Positions 1 to 6,889 of a stretch of DNA of 37,701 nt are shown here, one piece after another. The stretch covers positions 1-37,701 of the forward strand of contig JAVKLU010000047.1 in assembly GCA_031538895.1 (NCBI GenBank), written 5' to 3'. Source of the stretch: JAVKLU01 sp031538895. GTDB taxonomy: Bacteria > Pseudomonadota > Gammaproteobacteria > Burkholderiales > Burkholderiaceae. The notes under the pieces are model-generated. The model was not told where the DNA came from, searched no databases, and saw nothing but the letters and a program-made list of their open reading frames with translations. Numbering within the stretch: the stretch's first letter is position 1; each line of letters opens with the position of its first letter. The position numbers and the translations under genes were made by a program.

Positions 1-89
1 CCCTTACGTTTGTTGTCCCTTATGTTTGTCGCGCCTTATTCCTGTTAGTTTGGAACAGGACAACTCCATATGACTTATTCAGATCATTT
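1..89. repeat. Short direct repeats and a hairpin at the window edge
   Basis: No gene is visible here. Two near-identical 13-mers (cccttacgtttgt at 1-13 and cccttatgtttgt at 17-29) lie in tandem with a 16-bp period. They are followed by a 7-bp inverted repeat, TCCTGTT/AACAGGA (40-46 and 54-60). The hairpin lies just downstream of the ferredoxin gene on the minus strand but has no T-run, so it is not a convincing intrinsic terminator. Confidence 0.4.
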
Positions 90-368
90 TTAAACCGGCA
101 TCAATCCTGAGGATGAGCGTGATTGCGCTTTCAAGGTTTGATATTTAAGCCACAAAAAATCCTGTGTTTCCACATGCGCGGGGTCTTTTTCTATCGAGTT
201 GACGGGACACACTTCCATGCAATTAGGTTTGTCGTAATGACCTACGCATTCAGTACATTTATCAAAATTGATTTCGTAAATTTCCAAACCCATGCTAATT
301 GCTTCGTTCGGACACACGGGTTCGCAAACATCGCAGTTAATACATTCTTCGGTAATTTTTAATGACAT
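90..368 (-). CDS. YfhL-type 2[4Fe-4S] ferredoxin
   Basis: Small cytoplasmic electron carrier of 92 aa. The first cluster motif is C9-x2-C12-x2-C15-x3-C19-P. The second is C38-x2-C41-x8-C50-x3-C54-P, with the longer x8 spacing typical of the YfhL/Allochromatium-type ferredoxins rather than clostridial ones. The family usually has a C-terminal helical tail, seen here as residues about 65-92. It is the last gene of an rsmD-coaD-ferredoxin group on the minus strand, 45 bp after coaD, an order common in betaproteobacteria. The redox partner is not evident from the sequence. Confidence 0.92.
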   Translation of the reverse strand: MSLKITEECINCDVCEPVCPNEAISMGLEIYEINFDKCTECVGHYDKPNCMEVCPVNSIEKDPAHVETQDFLWLKYQTLKAQSRSSSGLMPV

Positions 369-413
369 TTTTAAGATACTGATAAATACATTCGCTGATG
401 ATAAATTGACTCA

Positions 414-905
414 TTAAGAAGTCTGATCGGGAAGAATTTTTTTCTTTAACCATTTTTCAACTGAAGGAAAAACGAATTTTGACACGTCGCCATTCAAGCT
501 GGCGATCTCTCGCACAATCGATCCCGAAATAAATTGGTATTGATCTGAAGGCGTTAAAAATAAGGTTTCAACTTCAGGAATAAGCGAACGATTCATTCCA
601 GCCATTTGAAACTCGTATTCAAAATCTGACACTGCGCGCAGGCCACGCACAATCACTTTGGCATTCACACTGTGAACAAAGTCTTTGAGCAAACCAGAAA
701 ATACTTTGACCTGAACATTGGGATAATGTCCCAAGACTTCAGTGGCAATTTCGAGTCGTTCAGCGGAAGTAAATAAAGGATTTTTTTTTTGATTTTCAGC
801 AATCCCAATCACCACGGAATCAAACAAACTGGCCGCGCGACGCAACAGATCTTCATGTCCTCGTGTAATCGGGTCAAACGTACCTGGATAGACCGCAATA
901 ACCAT
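414..905 (-). CDS. coaD: Phosphopantetheine adenylyltransferase
   Basis: Catalyses the penultimate step of coenzyme A synthesis: 4'-phosphopantetheine + ATP to dephospho-CoA + PPi. At 163 aa it matches the family (about 160 aa). Nucleotidyltransferase signatures are visible: YPGTFDPITRGHEDLL at the N-terminus (the TxGH form of the HxGH motif), VRGLRAVSDFEYE in the middle and ISGSIVREIA near residue 130. It starts 11 bp after the rsmD stop, so it is very probably co-transcribed. An uninterrupted run of ten A residues (minus strand, positions 781-790) encodes part of QKKN; it is in frame here but could slip. Confidence 0.97.
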   Translation of the reverse strand: MVIAVYPGTFDPITRGHEDLLRRAASLFDSVVIGIAENQKKNPLFTSAERLEIATEVLGHYPNVQVKVFSGLLKDFVHSVNAKVIVRGLRAVSDFEYEFQMAGMNRSLIPEVETLFLTPSDQYQFISGSIVREIASLNGDVSKFVFPSVEKWLKKKILPDQTS

Positions 906-916
906 AACAACTCCTT

Positions 917-1531
917 TTAACTGACTGCGCCAAGATTATTTTTTGCTAACAAAAAATAATGAACTGATCCGGCACGCCCACTTCGCAAAAGCGTCAGCGC
1001 CGGATGTAAAGAAAAATCAATAAGAGCCTGGTTTTCGCAATACAAAAAACCACCCTCGCGAAGCACACTAATCACCAACGGCAAAATACGATCGTAATAC
1101 GATGCATCAAATGGCGGGTCGCAAAAAATAATATCCCATTGTTGCCCCACCACACTGGCACGTTCCAAGTTCAGCAGACTGTCCGTAGTTTGAATTTGTA
1201 ATTGTGTTGCCTGGATTTTGCGCGCGGTATTTTGCATCGCGCTGACTAATGTTCGTTCTTTTTCCCACAAATACACTTCTTTTGCACCTCGACTGGCGGC
1301 TTCAAATCCTAAAGCACCACTTCCCGCAAACAAATCTAAGCAAGTTTGCTCTGACCACTGACCATCCAAAAAAAATTCGATCCAGTTGAATAAAGTTTCT
1401 CGCACACGCGACAAGCTAGGACGAACTGTAAGACCCAAAGGAATATGTAATACCGTGCGTTTCCATTGCCCCCCAATGATCCGCACTTTATGCTCATAAT
1501 TAGAGGCACTCTTGTAATTTACACTCGCCAT
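917..1531 (-). CDS. rsmD: 16S rRNA (guanine966-N2)-methyltransferase RsmD
   Basis: SAM-dependent methyltransferase that modifies G966 of 16S rRNA during 30S assembly. The 204-aa product has RIIGGQWKR near the N-terminus, the SAM-binding loop LDLFAGSGALGFEAASRG at about residues 66-83, and the catalytic DPPF motif (in IIFCDPPFDASYYD), all diagnostic of the RsmD/YhhF family. The start codon is an ATG; the first 15 residues are poorly conserved in this family, so the true start could be slightly further in. It is the upstream gene of the rsmD-coaD-ferredoxin unit, 51 bp after hemE on the same strand. Confidence 0.95.
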   Translation of the reverse strand: MASVNYKSASNYEHKVRIIGGQWKRTVLHIPLGLTVRPSLSRVRETLFNWIEFFLDGQWSEQTCLDLFAGSGALGFEAASRGAKEVYLWEKERTLVSAMQNTARKIQATQLQIQTTDSLLNLERASVVGQQWDIIFCDPPFDASYYDRILPLVISVLREGGFLYCENQALIDFSLHPALTLLRSGRAGSVHYFLLAKNNLGAVS

Positions 1532-1582
1532 TACACCATCGTTTAAATAATCAAATCAATCTGCATGATTTACCTACGGCTT

Positions 1583-2656
1583 TTAACACTTAATTTGATG
1601 AACGGCATTGACGAGCGTTGCGACGGCTTCAGGCGGCGTAAATTGCGAAATTCCGTGACCTAAATTAAAAATCCATCCACTAGGAGCATTGGCGACATCG
1701 CCCGTTTTCCAATCGTTTGCAATTCGTGCAACTTCAGTGTTAATTGCCAAATCGCCCGCGCTCAAGATGTGCGGATCAAAATTCCCCTGCAAAGCCAATG
1801 GTGGCGCGGTTTCTTGCGCAAACAAACGACGCGCACGTCCCAACGACAATCCCCAATCCAAACCACGTACTTGCGCACCCGTGGAGTGATGCAACCATGC
1901 ACCCCCTCCTTTAGTAAAGGTAATCAATGGAATATCCGGATGACGTGCTTTTAGTGCTGACACAATTTTTTGCATCGGCGCTAAAGAGCAACGCAGATAA
2001 GCATCTTCCGTTAATGCACCGCCCCAAGTGTCAAAAATCATCAGGGCTTGCGCGCCAGAAGTGACTTGCAAGTTTAAATATTCAGTTATCGTTTGTTGGT
2101 TAATCTCCAAAATGTGCGCCATCAGGTCGGGGCGTCCGTACAGCATTTTTTTAGTCCGTGCAAAATCATCGCTGCCCCGTCCTTCAATCATGTAACACGC
2201 TAAAGTAAACGGACTGCCCGAAAAACCAATTAAAGGAACGCGGCCATTTAATGCCATACGAATTGAATGCACGGCATCAAAAACATAGCGCAAAGACTCC
2301 ATATCCGGAACACACAAGGCTCGAATACTTGCTTCGTCTTGTAAAGGACGAGCAAAACATGGACCTTCACCATTCTCAAAAGCTAAACCCAATCCCATCG
2401 CATCGGGGACTGTCAAAATATCAGAGAATAAAATTGCCGCATCCAAAGGATAACGGCCCAAAGGTTGTAAAGTTACTTCGGTGGCATACGCCGGATTTTT
2501 AGCCAGTGCTAAAAATGAACCGGCTTTACTTCGCGTGGCGCGATATTCAGGCAGATAACGGCCTGCTTGACGCATCAACCATACGGGAACAAAAGGCGTA
2601 CTTTCACCGCGCGCAGCACGTAAAAAGTTGTCGTTTTTTAGAAGGGGGAAAGGCAT
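1583..2656 (-). CDS. hemE: Uroporphyrinogen decarboxylase
   Basis: Cytoplasmic haem-pathway enzyme that decarboxylates uroporphyrinogen III to coproporphyrinogen III without a cofactor. The product is 357 aa, the usual length. Visible signatures are PVWLMRQAGRYLPEYR at the N-terminus (family signature with the substrate-binding arginines), AAILFSDILTVPDAMG with the catalytic Asp, GFSGSPFTLACYMIEG and FNLGHGI near the C-terminus. It is transcribed divergently from rpoD, from the shared 300-bp spacer. In several betaproteobacteria hemE has other neighbours (priA, for example), so this placement may be lineage-specific. Confidence 0.97.
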   Translation of the reverse strand: MPFPLLKNDNFLRAARGESTPFVPVWLMRQAGRYLPEYRATRSKAGSFLALAKNPAYATEVTLQPLGRYPLDAAILFSDILTVPDAMGLGLAFENGEGPCFARPLQDEASIRALCVPDMESLRYVFDAVHSIRMALNGRVPLIGFSGSPFTLACYMIEGRGSDDFARTKKMLYGRPDLMAHILEINQQTITEYLNLQVTSGAQALMIFDTWGGALTEDAYLRCSLAPMQKIVSALKARHPDIPLITFTKGGGAWLHHSTGAQVRGLDWGLSLGRARRLFAQETAPPLALQGNFDPHILSAGDLAINTEVARIANDWKTGDVANAPSGWIFNLGHGISQFTPPEAVATLVNAVHQIKC

Positions 2657-2958
2657 TTTGCGTCGCAGCTTAATGAATAAAGGTGGTGAAGATTATCCCT
2701 GCTAGATGCTTAAAAATTAAAATTTATAACGTTATGATGTCCGTGATAGAATCGGCGCCCCTAAAAATAGACTGTATGAATTTTTAATTAGGGTCAAATA
2801 TCATCAGATTTACACTTCGCTATATCAGTTTTCTGCTTGCGTAAAGTTCAATCCGATATTAGGTTTTAAAAAAATTTAGCGAAACTGCATAGTTCACCTA
2901 ATACCGTTTTACCCAATTCTTCTAGTGTTTTTAAACGTTTAATAACGCCGAATTTTCT
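2657..2958. promoter_or_regulatory. Divergent hemE/rpoD intergenic region
   Basis: This 302-bp AT-rich spacer contains no plausible gene. Toward rpoD there is a candidate sigma-70 promoter: TTATAA (2724-2729), 17-bp spacer, TAGAAT (2747-2752), followed immediately by a GC-rich stretch (cggcgcccc). Such a discriminator is typical of growth-rate or ppGpp-responsive promoters. If this is the promoter, the rpoD mRNA has a leader of about 200 nt. The assignment is inference from consensus matching; the hemE promoter was not identified. Confidence 0.4.
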
Positions 2959-5232
2959 ATGTCAACACGTCATACTGAAGCTAGCAGTCCTGCAAAAAAA
3001 ACTAAAGCAGCGGCAAAAAAAACAGCGCCTGCTAAAAAAATTGAAGCTCCAATAAAAAACTCAAAACCCAGCAAACCAGTCAAACCTGTTTTAAAAACAA
3101 CCATTGGTAAAAAAATCAGTGCGGGTGCGGCACGGGTCATTAAGCTTGAACAAGTTGTTCAACCAGTAGTGCCTGTGAAAAAATTGGGCCGTCCAAGCAA
3201 GGCAGAAATGACCGCAAAGCAACAAGAAATGGCCGTCGAACGCAGCAAAATGCGTGAAAAAAAAGCCAAAGAAAAAGCAATTGAATTATTGGTAAAAAAT
3301 TCTGCCTCGACTGAAGAAGAGGCCAAATTACAGCGCGAAAAACTCAAAAATTTAATCAAATTGGGACGCGAACGCGGTTACTTAACCTACATCGAGTTGA
3401 ATGATCACTTGCCTGATAGTGTTGTTGACCCAGAGTCGATTGAAACCATAGTCGCTCACTTTAACGACATGGGCATCACTGTTTACGAACGTGCTCCAGA
3501 TAATGAAACAATCTTGTTGTCGGATAAAACACCAACCACCAACAACGATAACGAAGACGAGGAAGAGGAAGCCGAAGCAGCGTTAAGCGCAGTAGATTCT
3601 GAATTCGGCCGTACAACCGATCCAGTCCGTATGTATATGCGAGAAATGGGGGGGTCCGAACTCTTGACCAAACAAGGTGAAATTGAAATTGCCAAACGTA
3701 TTGAAAATGGCCAACACGAAATGTTGCAAGCGATCTCTGCTTGCCCGACGACAATTGTTGAAATTTTGTCCTACGCAGAGAAAATTCACACAAATGAATT
3801 GCGTATCGATGAAGTCGTTGATGGCCTGATCAAACCTGAAGAATTGGCCGAAATGCGCGCAGCGCAAGAAGAAGAGGAAGAAGACCTTGACCTCGAAGAT
3901 TTAGACGAGGATATTGAAGAGGGGGAAGAAGAGGAAGAGGAAGAAGAGAGCGAGGAGGAAGCTGAAGAAGCCTCTCCTGTTGTTTCTGCCGCGGCCGGAT
4001 TAAACGAGACTCAACTCAAGCAATTGCGTAAAGAAGCACTGGTTAAATTTGATCAGATCGCTGAGAATTTAGAAAAAATGCGCCGCTCGTTTTCACGCGA
4101 TGGCCTAGAAGCAAAAGGCTTTAGCAAAGCACAAGACGAAATGACTCAAATTTTGTTGGGAATTCGTTTTAACGCCAAAACAGTGGATAAATTATGCGAC
4201 ACCATGCGTATGCAAACGCAAGAAATTCGCGCGATTGAATCGCAAATTTACAATTTAATGGTGGATAAATGCAGTATCAAACGCGATTATTTTTTACGTG
4301 TTTTTCACAAAAATGAAATCCGTTTAAATTGGGTTGATCGCGAAATCAGTAGTGGTAATGGCAATGCTGAATTATTAGCACGTAATAAACCTGCGATCAC
4401 CGAACTACAACAAAAACTGATCGACCTACAAATCAAAATTGTTTTGCCCTTAGCAAGTTTCCGCGAAATTTACATGTTGATGATTGATGGTGAACGCAAA
4501 ACTCGTCGCGCCAAAGAAGAAATGGTTCGCGCCAATTTGCGTTTGGTCATCTCGATTGCAAAAAAATACACCAATCGTGGTCTACAATTTTTGGATTTGA
4601 TTCAAGAAGGTAATATGGGCCTGATGAAAGCCGTTGATAAATTTGAATATCGACGCGGCTTTAAGTTTTCAACTTATGCAACATGGTGGATTCGTCAGGC
4701 AATTACGCGTTCGATCGCAGATCAAGCGCGCACGATCCGGATTCCGGTACATATGATTGAAACTATTAACAAATTAAATCGGATTAACCGACAGTACTTG
4801 CAAGAAACCGGCAGTGAACCAGACGTCGCAACTTTAGCCAAAGAGATGGAGTTGACTGAAGACAAAGTCTACCGAATCATGAAAATCGCGAAGGATCCTA
4901 TTTCTATGGAAACTCCAGTTGGCGATGATGAAGACTCACATTTAGGTGATTTCATCGAGGATTTAAGTACTTTAGCCCCGTCAGACGCGGCAATTCACAC
5001 TTCGATGCGTGAAATGGTTCGTGATGTTTTGGACTCATTAGCGCCGCGCGAAGCTAAAGTATTGCGGATGCGTTTTGGAATTGATATGGCGGCTGATCAC
5101 ACGCTTGAAGAAGTCGGTAAACAGTTTGACGTGACACGTGAACGAATTCGTCAAATCGAAGCTAAAGCCTTACGTAAAATGCGCCACCCTACTCGTTCAG
5201 ATAAGCTCAAAGGATTTATCGAAGGCGATTAA
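2959..5232 (+). CDS. rpoD: RNA polymerase primary sigma factor RpoD (sigma-70)
   Basis: Housekeeping sigma factor of 757 aa. Residues 1 to about 110 are a Lys/Ala/Pro-rich basic extension with a GRPSKAEM patch. Region 1.1 spans about 120-190. Region 1.2 begins at DPVRMYMREMG (about 221). The non-conserved region holds an extremely acidic Glu/Asp stretch at about 304-340. Region 2 starts near 517, and YATWWIRQAITR (about 573) recognises the -10 element. The region 4.2 helix-turn-helix, starting near 715, contains VTRERIRQIEAKALRKM. E. coli RpoD is 613 aa, so most of the extra length lies in the N-terminal tail and the acidic insert. dnaG, a frequent upstream partner, is not present; the neighbour is hemE. 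Confidence 0.98.
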   Translation: MSTRHTEASSPAKKTKAAAKKTAPAKKIEAPIKNSKPSKPVKPVLKTTIGKKISAGAARVIKLEQVVQPVVPVKKLGRPSKAEMTAKQQEMAVERSKMREKKAKEKAIELLVKNSASTEEEAKLQREKLKNLIKLGRERGYLTYIELNDHLPDSVVDPESIETIVAHFNDMGITVYERAPDNETILLSDKTPTTNNDNEDEEEEAEAALSAVDSEFGRTTDPVRMYMREMGGSELLTKQGEIEIAKRIENGQHEMLQAISACPTTIVEILSYAEKIHTNELRIDEVVDGLIKPEELAEMRAAQEEEEEDLDLEDLDEDIEEGEEEEEEEESEEEAEEASPVVSAAAGLNETQLKQLRKEALVKFDQIAENLEKMRRSFSRDGLEAKGFSKAQDEMTQILLGIRFNAKTVDKLCDTMRMQTQEIRAIESQIYNLMVDKCSIKRDYFLRVFHKNEIRLNWVDREISSGNGNAELLARNKPAITELQQKLIDLQIKIVLPLASFREIYMLMIDGERKTRRAKEEMVRANLRLVISIAKKYTNRGLQFLDLIQEGNMGLMKAVDKFEYRRGFKFSTYATWWIRQAITRSIADQARTIRIPVHMIETINKLNRINRQYLQETGSEPDVATLAKEMELTEDKVYRIMKIAKDPISMETPVGDDEDSHLGDFIEDLSTLAPSDAAIHTSMREMVRDVLDSLAPREAKVLRMRFGIDMAADHTLEEVGKQFDVTRERIRQIEAKALRKMRHPTRSDKLKGFIEGD

Positions 5233-5360
5233 CAATCGACACTATTTTTTAGTGAACAGAGATTCAGTGCTTGGGCAGCTGCGCACTCAAAACGTTTTAA
5301 AATAAGTCAAAAGTAATGGTATAGGGCTGTTAGCTCAGTTGGTTAGAGCAGCGGACTCAT

Positions 5361-5585
5361 TCGTAAAAGAGTGCCTTAGACAGGGAAACGGTCTAAGGGA
5401 TGGTGTCAAAGTCGGCGAAATCTACGGCATGCTAGGGCATGCTAGGGCTACGCCGAGCCAAGCTACAAAGATAGAAGGTATTTTTGTTGAAGGTGTAGAG
5501 ACTTGACGGCACCCGCCTACGATTGATGATGAATCAATTATGGTGAAGGCAAAGTCCAGAGAGTGGGGAAACTCACACCAATCTG
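5361..5585 (+). ncRNA. Group I self-splicing intron (IC3, Azoarcus type) in a tRNA anticodon loop
   Basis: This 225-nt insert can be folded by eye as a group I ribozyme. P1 is CATTC/GAGTG (5358-5362/5369-5373), with the U:G splice-site wobble at the exon's last base (5360). P2 is CCTTAGAC/GTCTAAGG (5374-5381/5391-5398) closed by a GGGAAAC loop. P4 is TCGGCG/CGCCGA (5412-5417/5451-5456). P7, the guanosine-binding site, is GACTT/AAGTC (5500-5504/5552-5556). P9 is GTGGG-GAAA-CTCAC (5563-5576). The terminal omega-G is at 5585. Long stretches match my recollection of the Azoarcus tRNA-Ile intron, such as GGGATGGTGTCAAA, GCCGAGCCAAGCT and GGTGTAGAGACT. No homing endonuclease gene is present. Confidence 0.93.
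5427..5446 (+). repeat. 10-bp tandem duplication inside the intron
   Basis: The unit gcatgctagg occurs twice back to back, between the two strands of P4. Because GCATGC is self-complementary, the two copies can pair with each other as a 6-bp hairpin with a TAGG loop, which would form the P5 stem. Confidence 0.8.
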
Positions 5586-5640
5586 AATCCGTTGGTCGCT
5601 GGTTCGAGTCCAGCACGGCCCACCACACACAGGCTTTCTA

Positions 5641-5664
5641 CTGATTTTCTGAATCGGTGTTTTT
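5641..5664 (+). terminator. Intrinsic terminator after the split tRNA
   Basis: Stem CTGATT/AATCGG (5641-5646 with 5652-5657, one U:G pair) with a short loop, followed by tgttttt. It begins 16 bp after the CCA end of the tRNA, as expected for the tRNA transcript. Confidence 0.6.
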
Positions 5665-5716
5665 GTATCAACTGGATGTTGCTGCGACGAACTTGCTTTT
5701 CAGCATGGTTGAAAAT

Positions 5717-5806
5717 TTAGATATCTTCAATTTTGAGCTTGATATGAGCGGGATAACCAAAGTTGCCGTCCTTGCACTCGTAAGAGCCGTTTTTTACAAC
5801 AGCCCC
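5717..5806 (-). pseudogene. Possible C-terminal remnant of an unknown gene
   Basis: The 5626-5950 stretch has no intact gene. On the minus strand an open stretch of about 28 codons ends at TAA (5717-5719) and reads VVKNGSYECKDGNFGYPAHI then KLKIEDI. It looks protein-like but is cut off upstream by an in-frame TAG and has no start. I do not recognise the family, and it may be chance. The rest of this gap shows only the terminator near 5650. Confidence 0.25.
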
Positions 5807-5950
5807 CTACAATTGTGAACTGAATAAGCGAACTTGAGTCGATGGGCGAAGGTGGATCAAACTCTTTGATACCAGATAAATCCGAACATCAAAGACGAGA
5901 TACGCAAAAATTACCTTAGAACCGTCAAAACCACTGTTTACAAGAGCTTT

Positions 5951-6026
5951 TGGTGCCGGAAAGAGGAGTCGAACCCCCGACCTTCGCATTACGAATGCGC
6001 TACTCTACCAACTGAGCTATTCCGGC
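5951..6026 (-). tRNA. tRNA-Thr (anticodon CGT)
   Basis: A 76-nt cloverleaf on the minus strand. It has acceptor GCCGGAA/TTCCGGC, D-arm AGCTCAGTTGGTAGAGT, anticodon arm CGCAT-TCGTAAT-GCG with anticodon CGT, T-arm GGGGGTTCGACTCCTC and an encoded CCA. It faces away from the split tRNA, so the two are separate transcripts. Confidence 0.95.
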
Positions 6027-6044
6027 TAGTAGCACCAAATCAAT

Positions 6045-6050
6045 ATTGTA
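6045..6050 (-). promoter_or_regulatory. -10 box of tRNA-Thr promoter
   Basis: On the minus strand TACAAT lies 18 bp upstream of the tRNA 5' end, an appropriate distance for a short leader. The -35 region (TGACTT at 18-bp spacing) is weak. This is a consensus match only. Confidence 0.45.
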
Positions 6051-6117
6051 TCAAAAATTACTTCTACTAAGTCATTTCATCCACACTCTAAAAACAACAC
6101 AATGAAGTAAAAAATGA

Positions 6118-6187
6118 TGCAGCGCACCAAAAAAATCTTGACAGGCTTTAAAAACCAACATATTATTCTTTTTGTGCGGTGCACAAA
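6118..6187 (+). promoter_or_regulatory. Phasin promoter with PhaR-like operator
   Basis: A near-consensus sigma-70 promoter: TTGACA (6138-6143), 17-bp spacer, TATTAT (6161-6166). Over the expected start point lies a 7-bp perfect inverted repeat with a 3-bp centre, TTTGTGCGGTGCACAAA (6171-6187). A second, shorter box of the same TGC-N3-GCA form, TGCAGCGCA (6118-6126), lies upstream of the -35. PHB-responsive repressors of the PhaR family are known to bind TGC/GCA-type repeats at phasin promoters. That PhaR binds here is inferred. Confidence 0.65.
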
Positions 6188-6226
6188 CACCTTTTTTTCA
6201 TTTTTAATATTTTTTAGGAGCGTATT

Positions 6227-6739
6227 ATGGTTACACCTAACCAAGTCACAGCAGCATATAAAGCCAACCTCGAATCGATGTTGGATTACACGGCCAAAGC
6301 ATTTGAAGGCGTTGAAAAATTAGCCGATCTCAATATGCAAGTTGCTAAAGCCAGTTTTAGCGAGTCATTAGATAACACGAAAAAAGCGTTGTCGGCAAAA
6401 GATGCACAAGAATTATTATCAATGCAAGCCAGTTTAGTACAACCTTTAGCACAAAAAATGTTGAACTACAGCCGTTATTTGTATGAAATCGCAGCAAACG
6501 TACAAACCGAATTAAACAAAGTTAACGAAAAAAATTTTTCATCTGGCACAAACTCGGTTGAAACTTCTTTAGAAGGTTTTTCTAAAGATTCACAAGCTTT
6601 TGCTGAAAGCGCTGCATCAATGGTTCGTACTGCAGTAGGTTCTGCTTATGAATCAGTGAACAAAGCAACCAAACAAGCTATGGATTTAGTTGAAGGTGGC
6701 TTGCAAACAGCTACAACACCAAAAGCGGCAAAGAAATAA
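6227..6739 (+). CDS. phaP: Phasin (PHA granule-associated protein)
   Basis: Phasins coat polyhydroxyalkanoate granules and control their size and number. This 170-aa protein is almost entirely amphipathic helix, has no signal peptide and contains no Cys or Trp. It starts MVTPNQVTAAYKANLESML and has the AFEGVEKLADLNMQVAKAS heptad-like segment typical of the Ralstonia/Burkholderia phasin family. The C-terminus is Lys/Ala-rich (TPKAAKK). The ATG is preceded by a good ribosome site (aggag), supporting this start. It has its own strong regulated promoter and terminator and sits just before phaZ, which supports a role on PHB granules. Confidence 0.93.
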   Translation: MVTPNQVTAAYKANLESMLDYTAKAFEGVEKLADLNMQVAKASFSESLDNTKKALSAKDAQELLSMQASLVQPLAQKMLNYSRYLYEIAANVQTELNKVNEKNFSSGTNSVETSLEGFSKDSQAFAESAASMVRTAVGSAYESVNKATKQAMDLVEGGLQTATTPKAAKK

Positions 6740-6760
6740 GTAGAACATGCTTCTTTTCAG

Positions 6761-6799
6761 AAGGTCAGGTTAGTCATGCGCTCACCTGACCTTTTTTTG
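6761..6799 (+). terminator. Intrinsic terminator of phasin gene
   Basis: A 10-bp perfect stem, AAGGTCAGGT (6761-6770) with ACCTGACCTT (6784-6793), followed by a T-run. It lies 22 bp after the phasin stop and separates it from phaZ. Confidence 0.9.
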
Positions 6800-6889
6800 T
6801 TTGGCAACACGAAATTCTGATAAGTCCTTTGTAAAGTTAATCGGATCTTATATAGCCTCCTTTGGTTACATATATTACGAATATATCTT

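Larger units (their letters stand above)
5324..5625 (+). tRNA. tRNA with anticodon CAT (probably Ile2, possibly elongator Met), split by an intron
   Basis: The exons are 5324-5360 and 5586-5625 and join into a 77-nt tRNA with an encoded CCA end. The acceptor stem GGGCTGT pairs with ACGGCCC (one U:G). The anticodon stem is GCGGA/TCCGT with loop CTCATAA, and the T-arm is CGCTGGTTCGAGTCCAGC. The intron falls directly after the third anticodon base (36/37). The T-arm and variable loop resemble bacterial tRNA-Ile2, whose C34 is converted to lysidine by TilS, and the Azoarcus homologue of this intron sits in tRNA-Ile(CAU). An elongator Met identity cannot be excluded by eye. The gene lies about 90 bp downstream of rpoD. 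Confidence 0.92.

Noticed and set aside
5422..5628. Minus-strand reading frame of 68 aa over the split tRNA (begins MWWAVLDSNQRPTDS)
   Set aside because: It is the antisense translation of the tRNA 3' exon and intron, a common spurious frame over tRNA genes.
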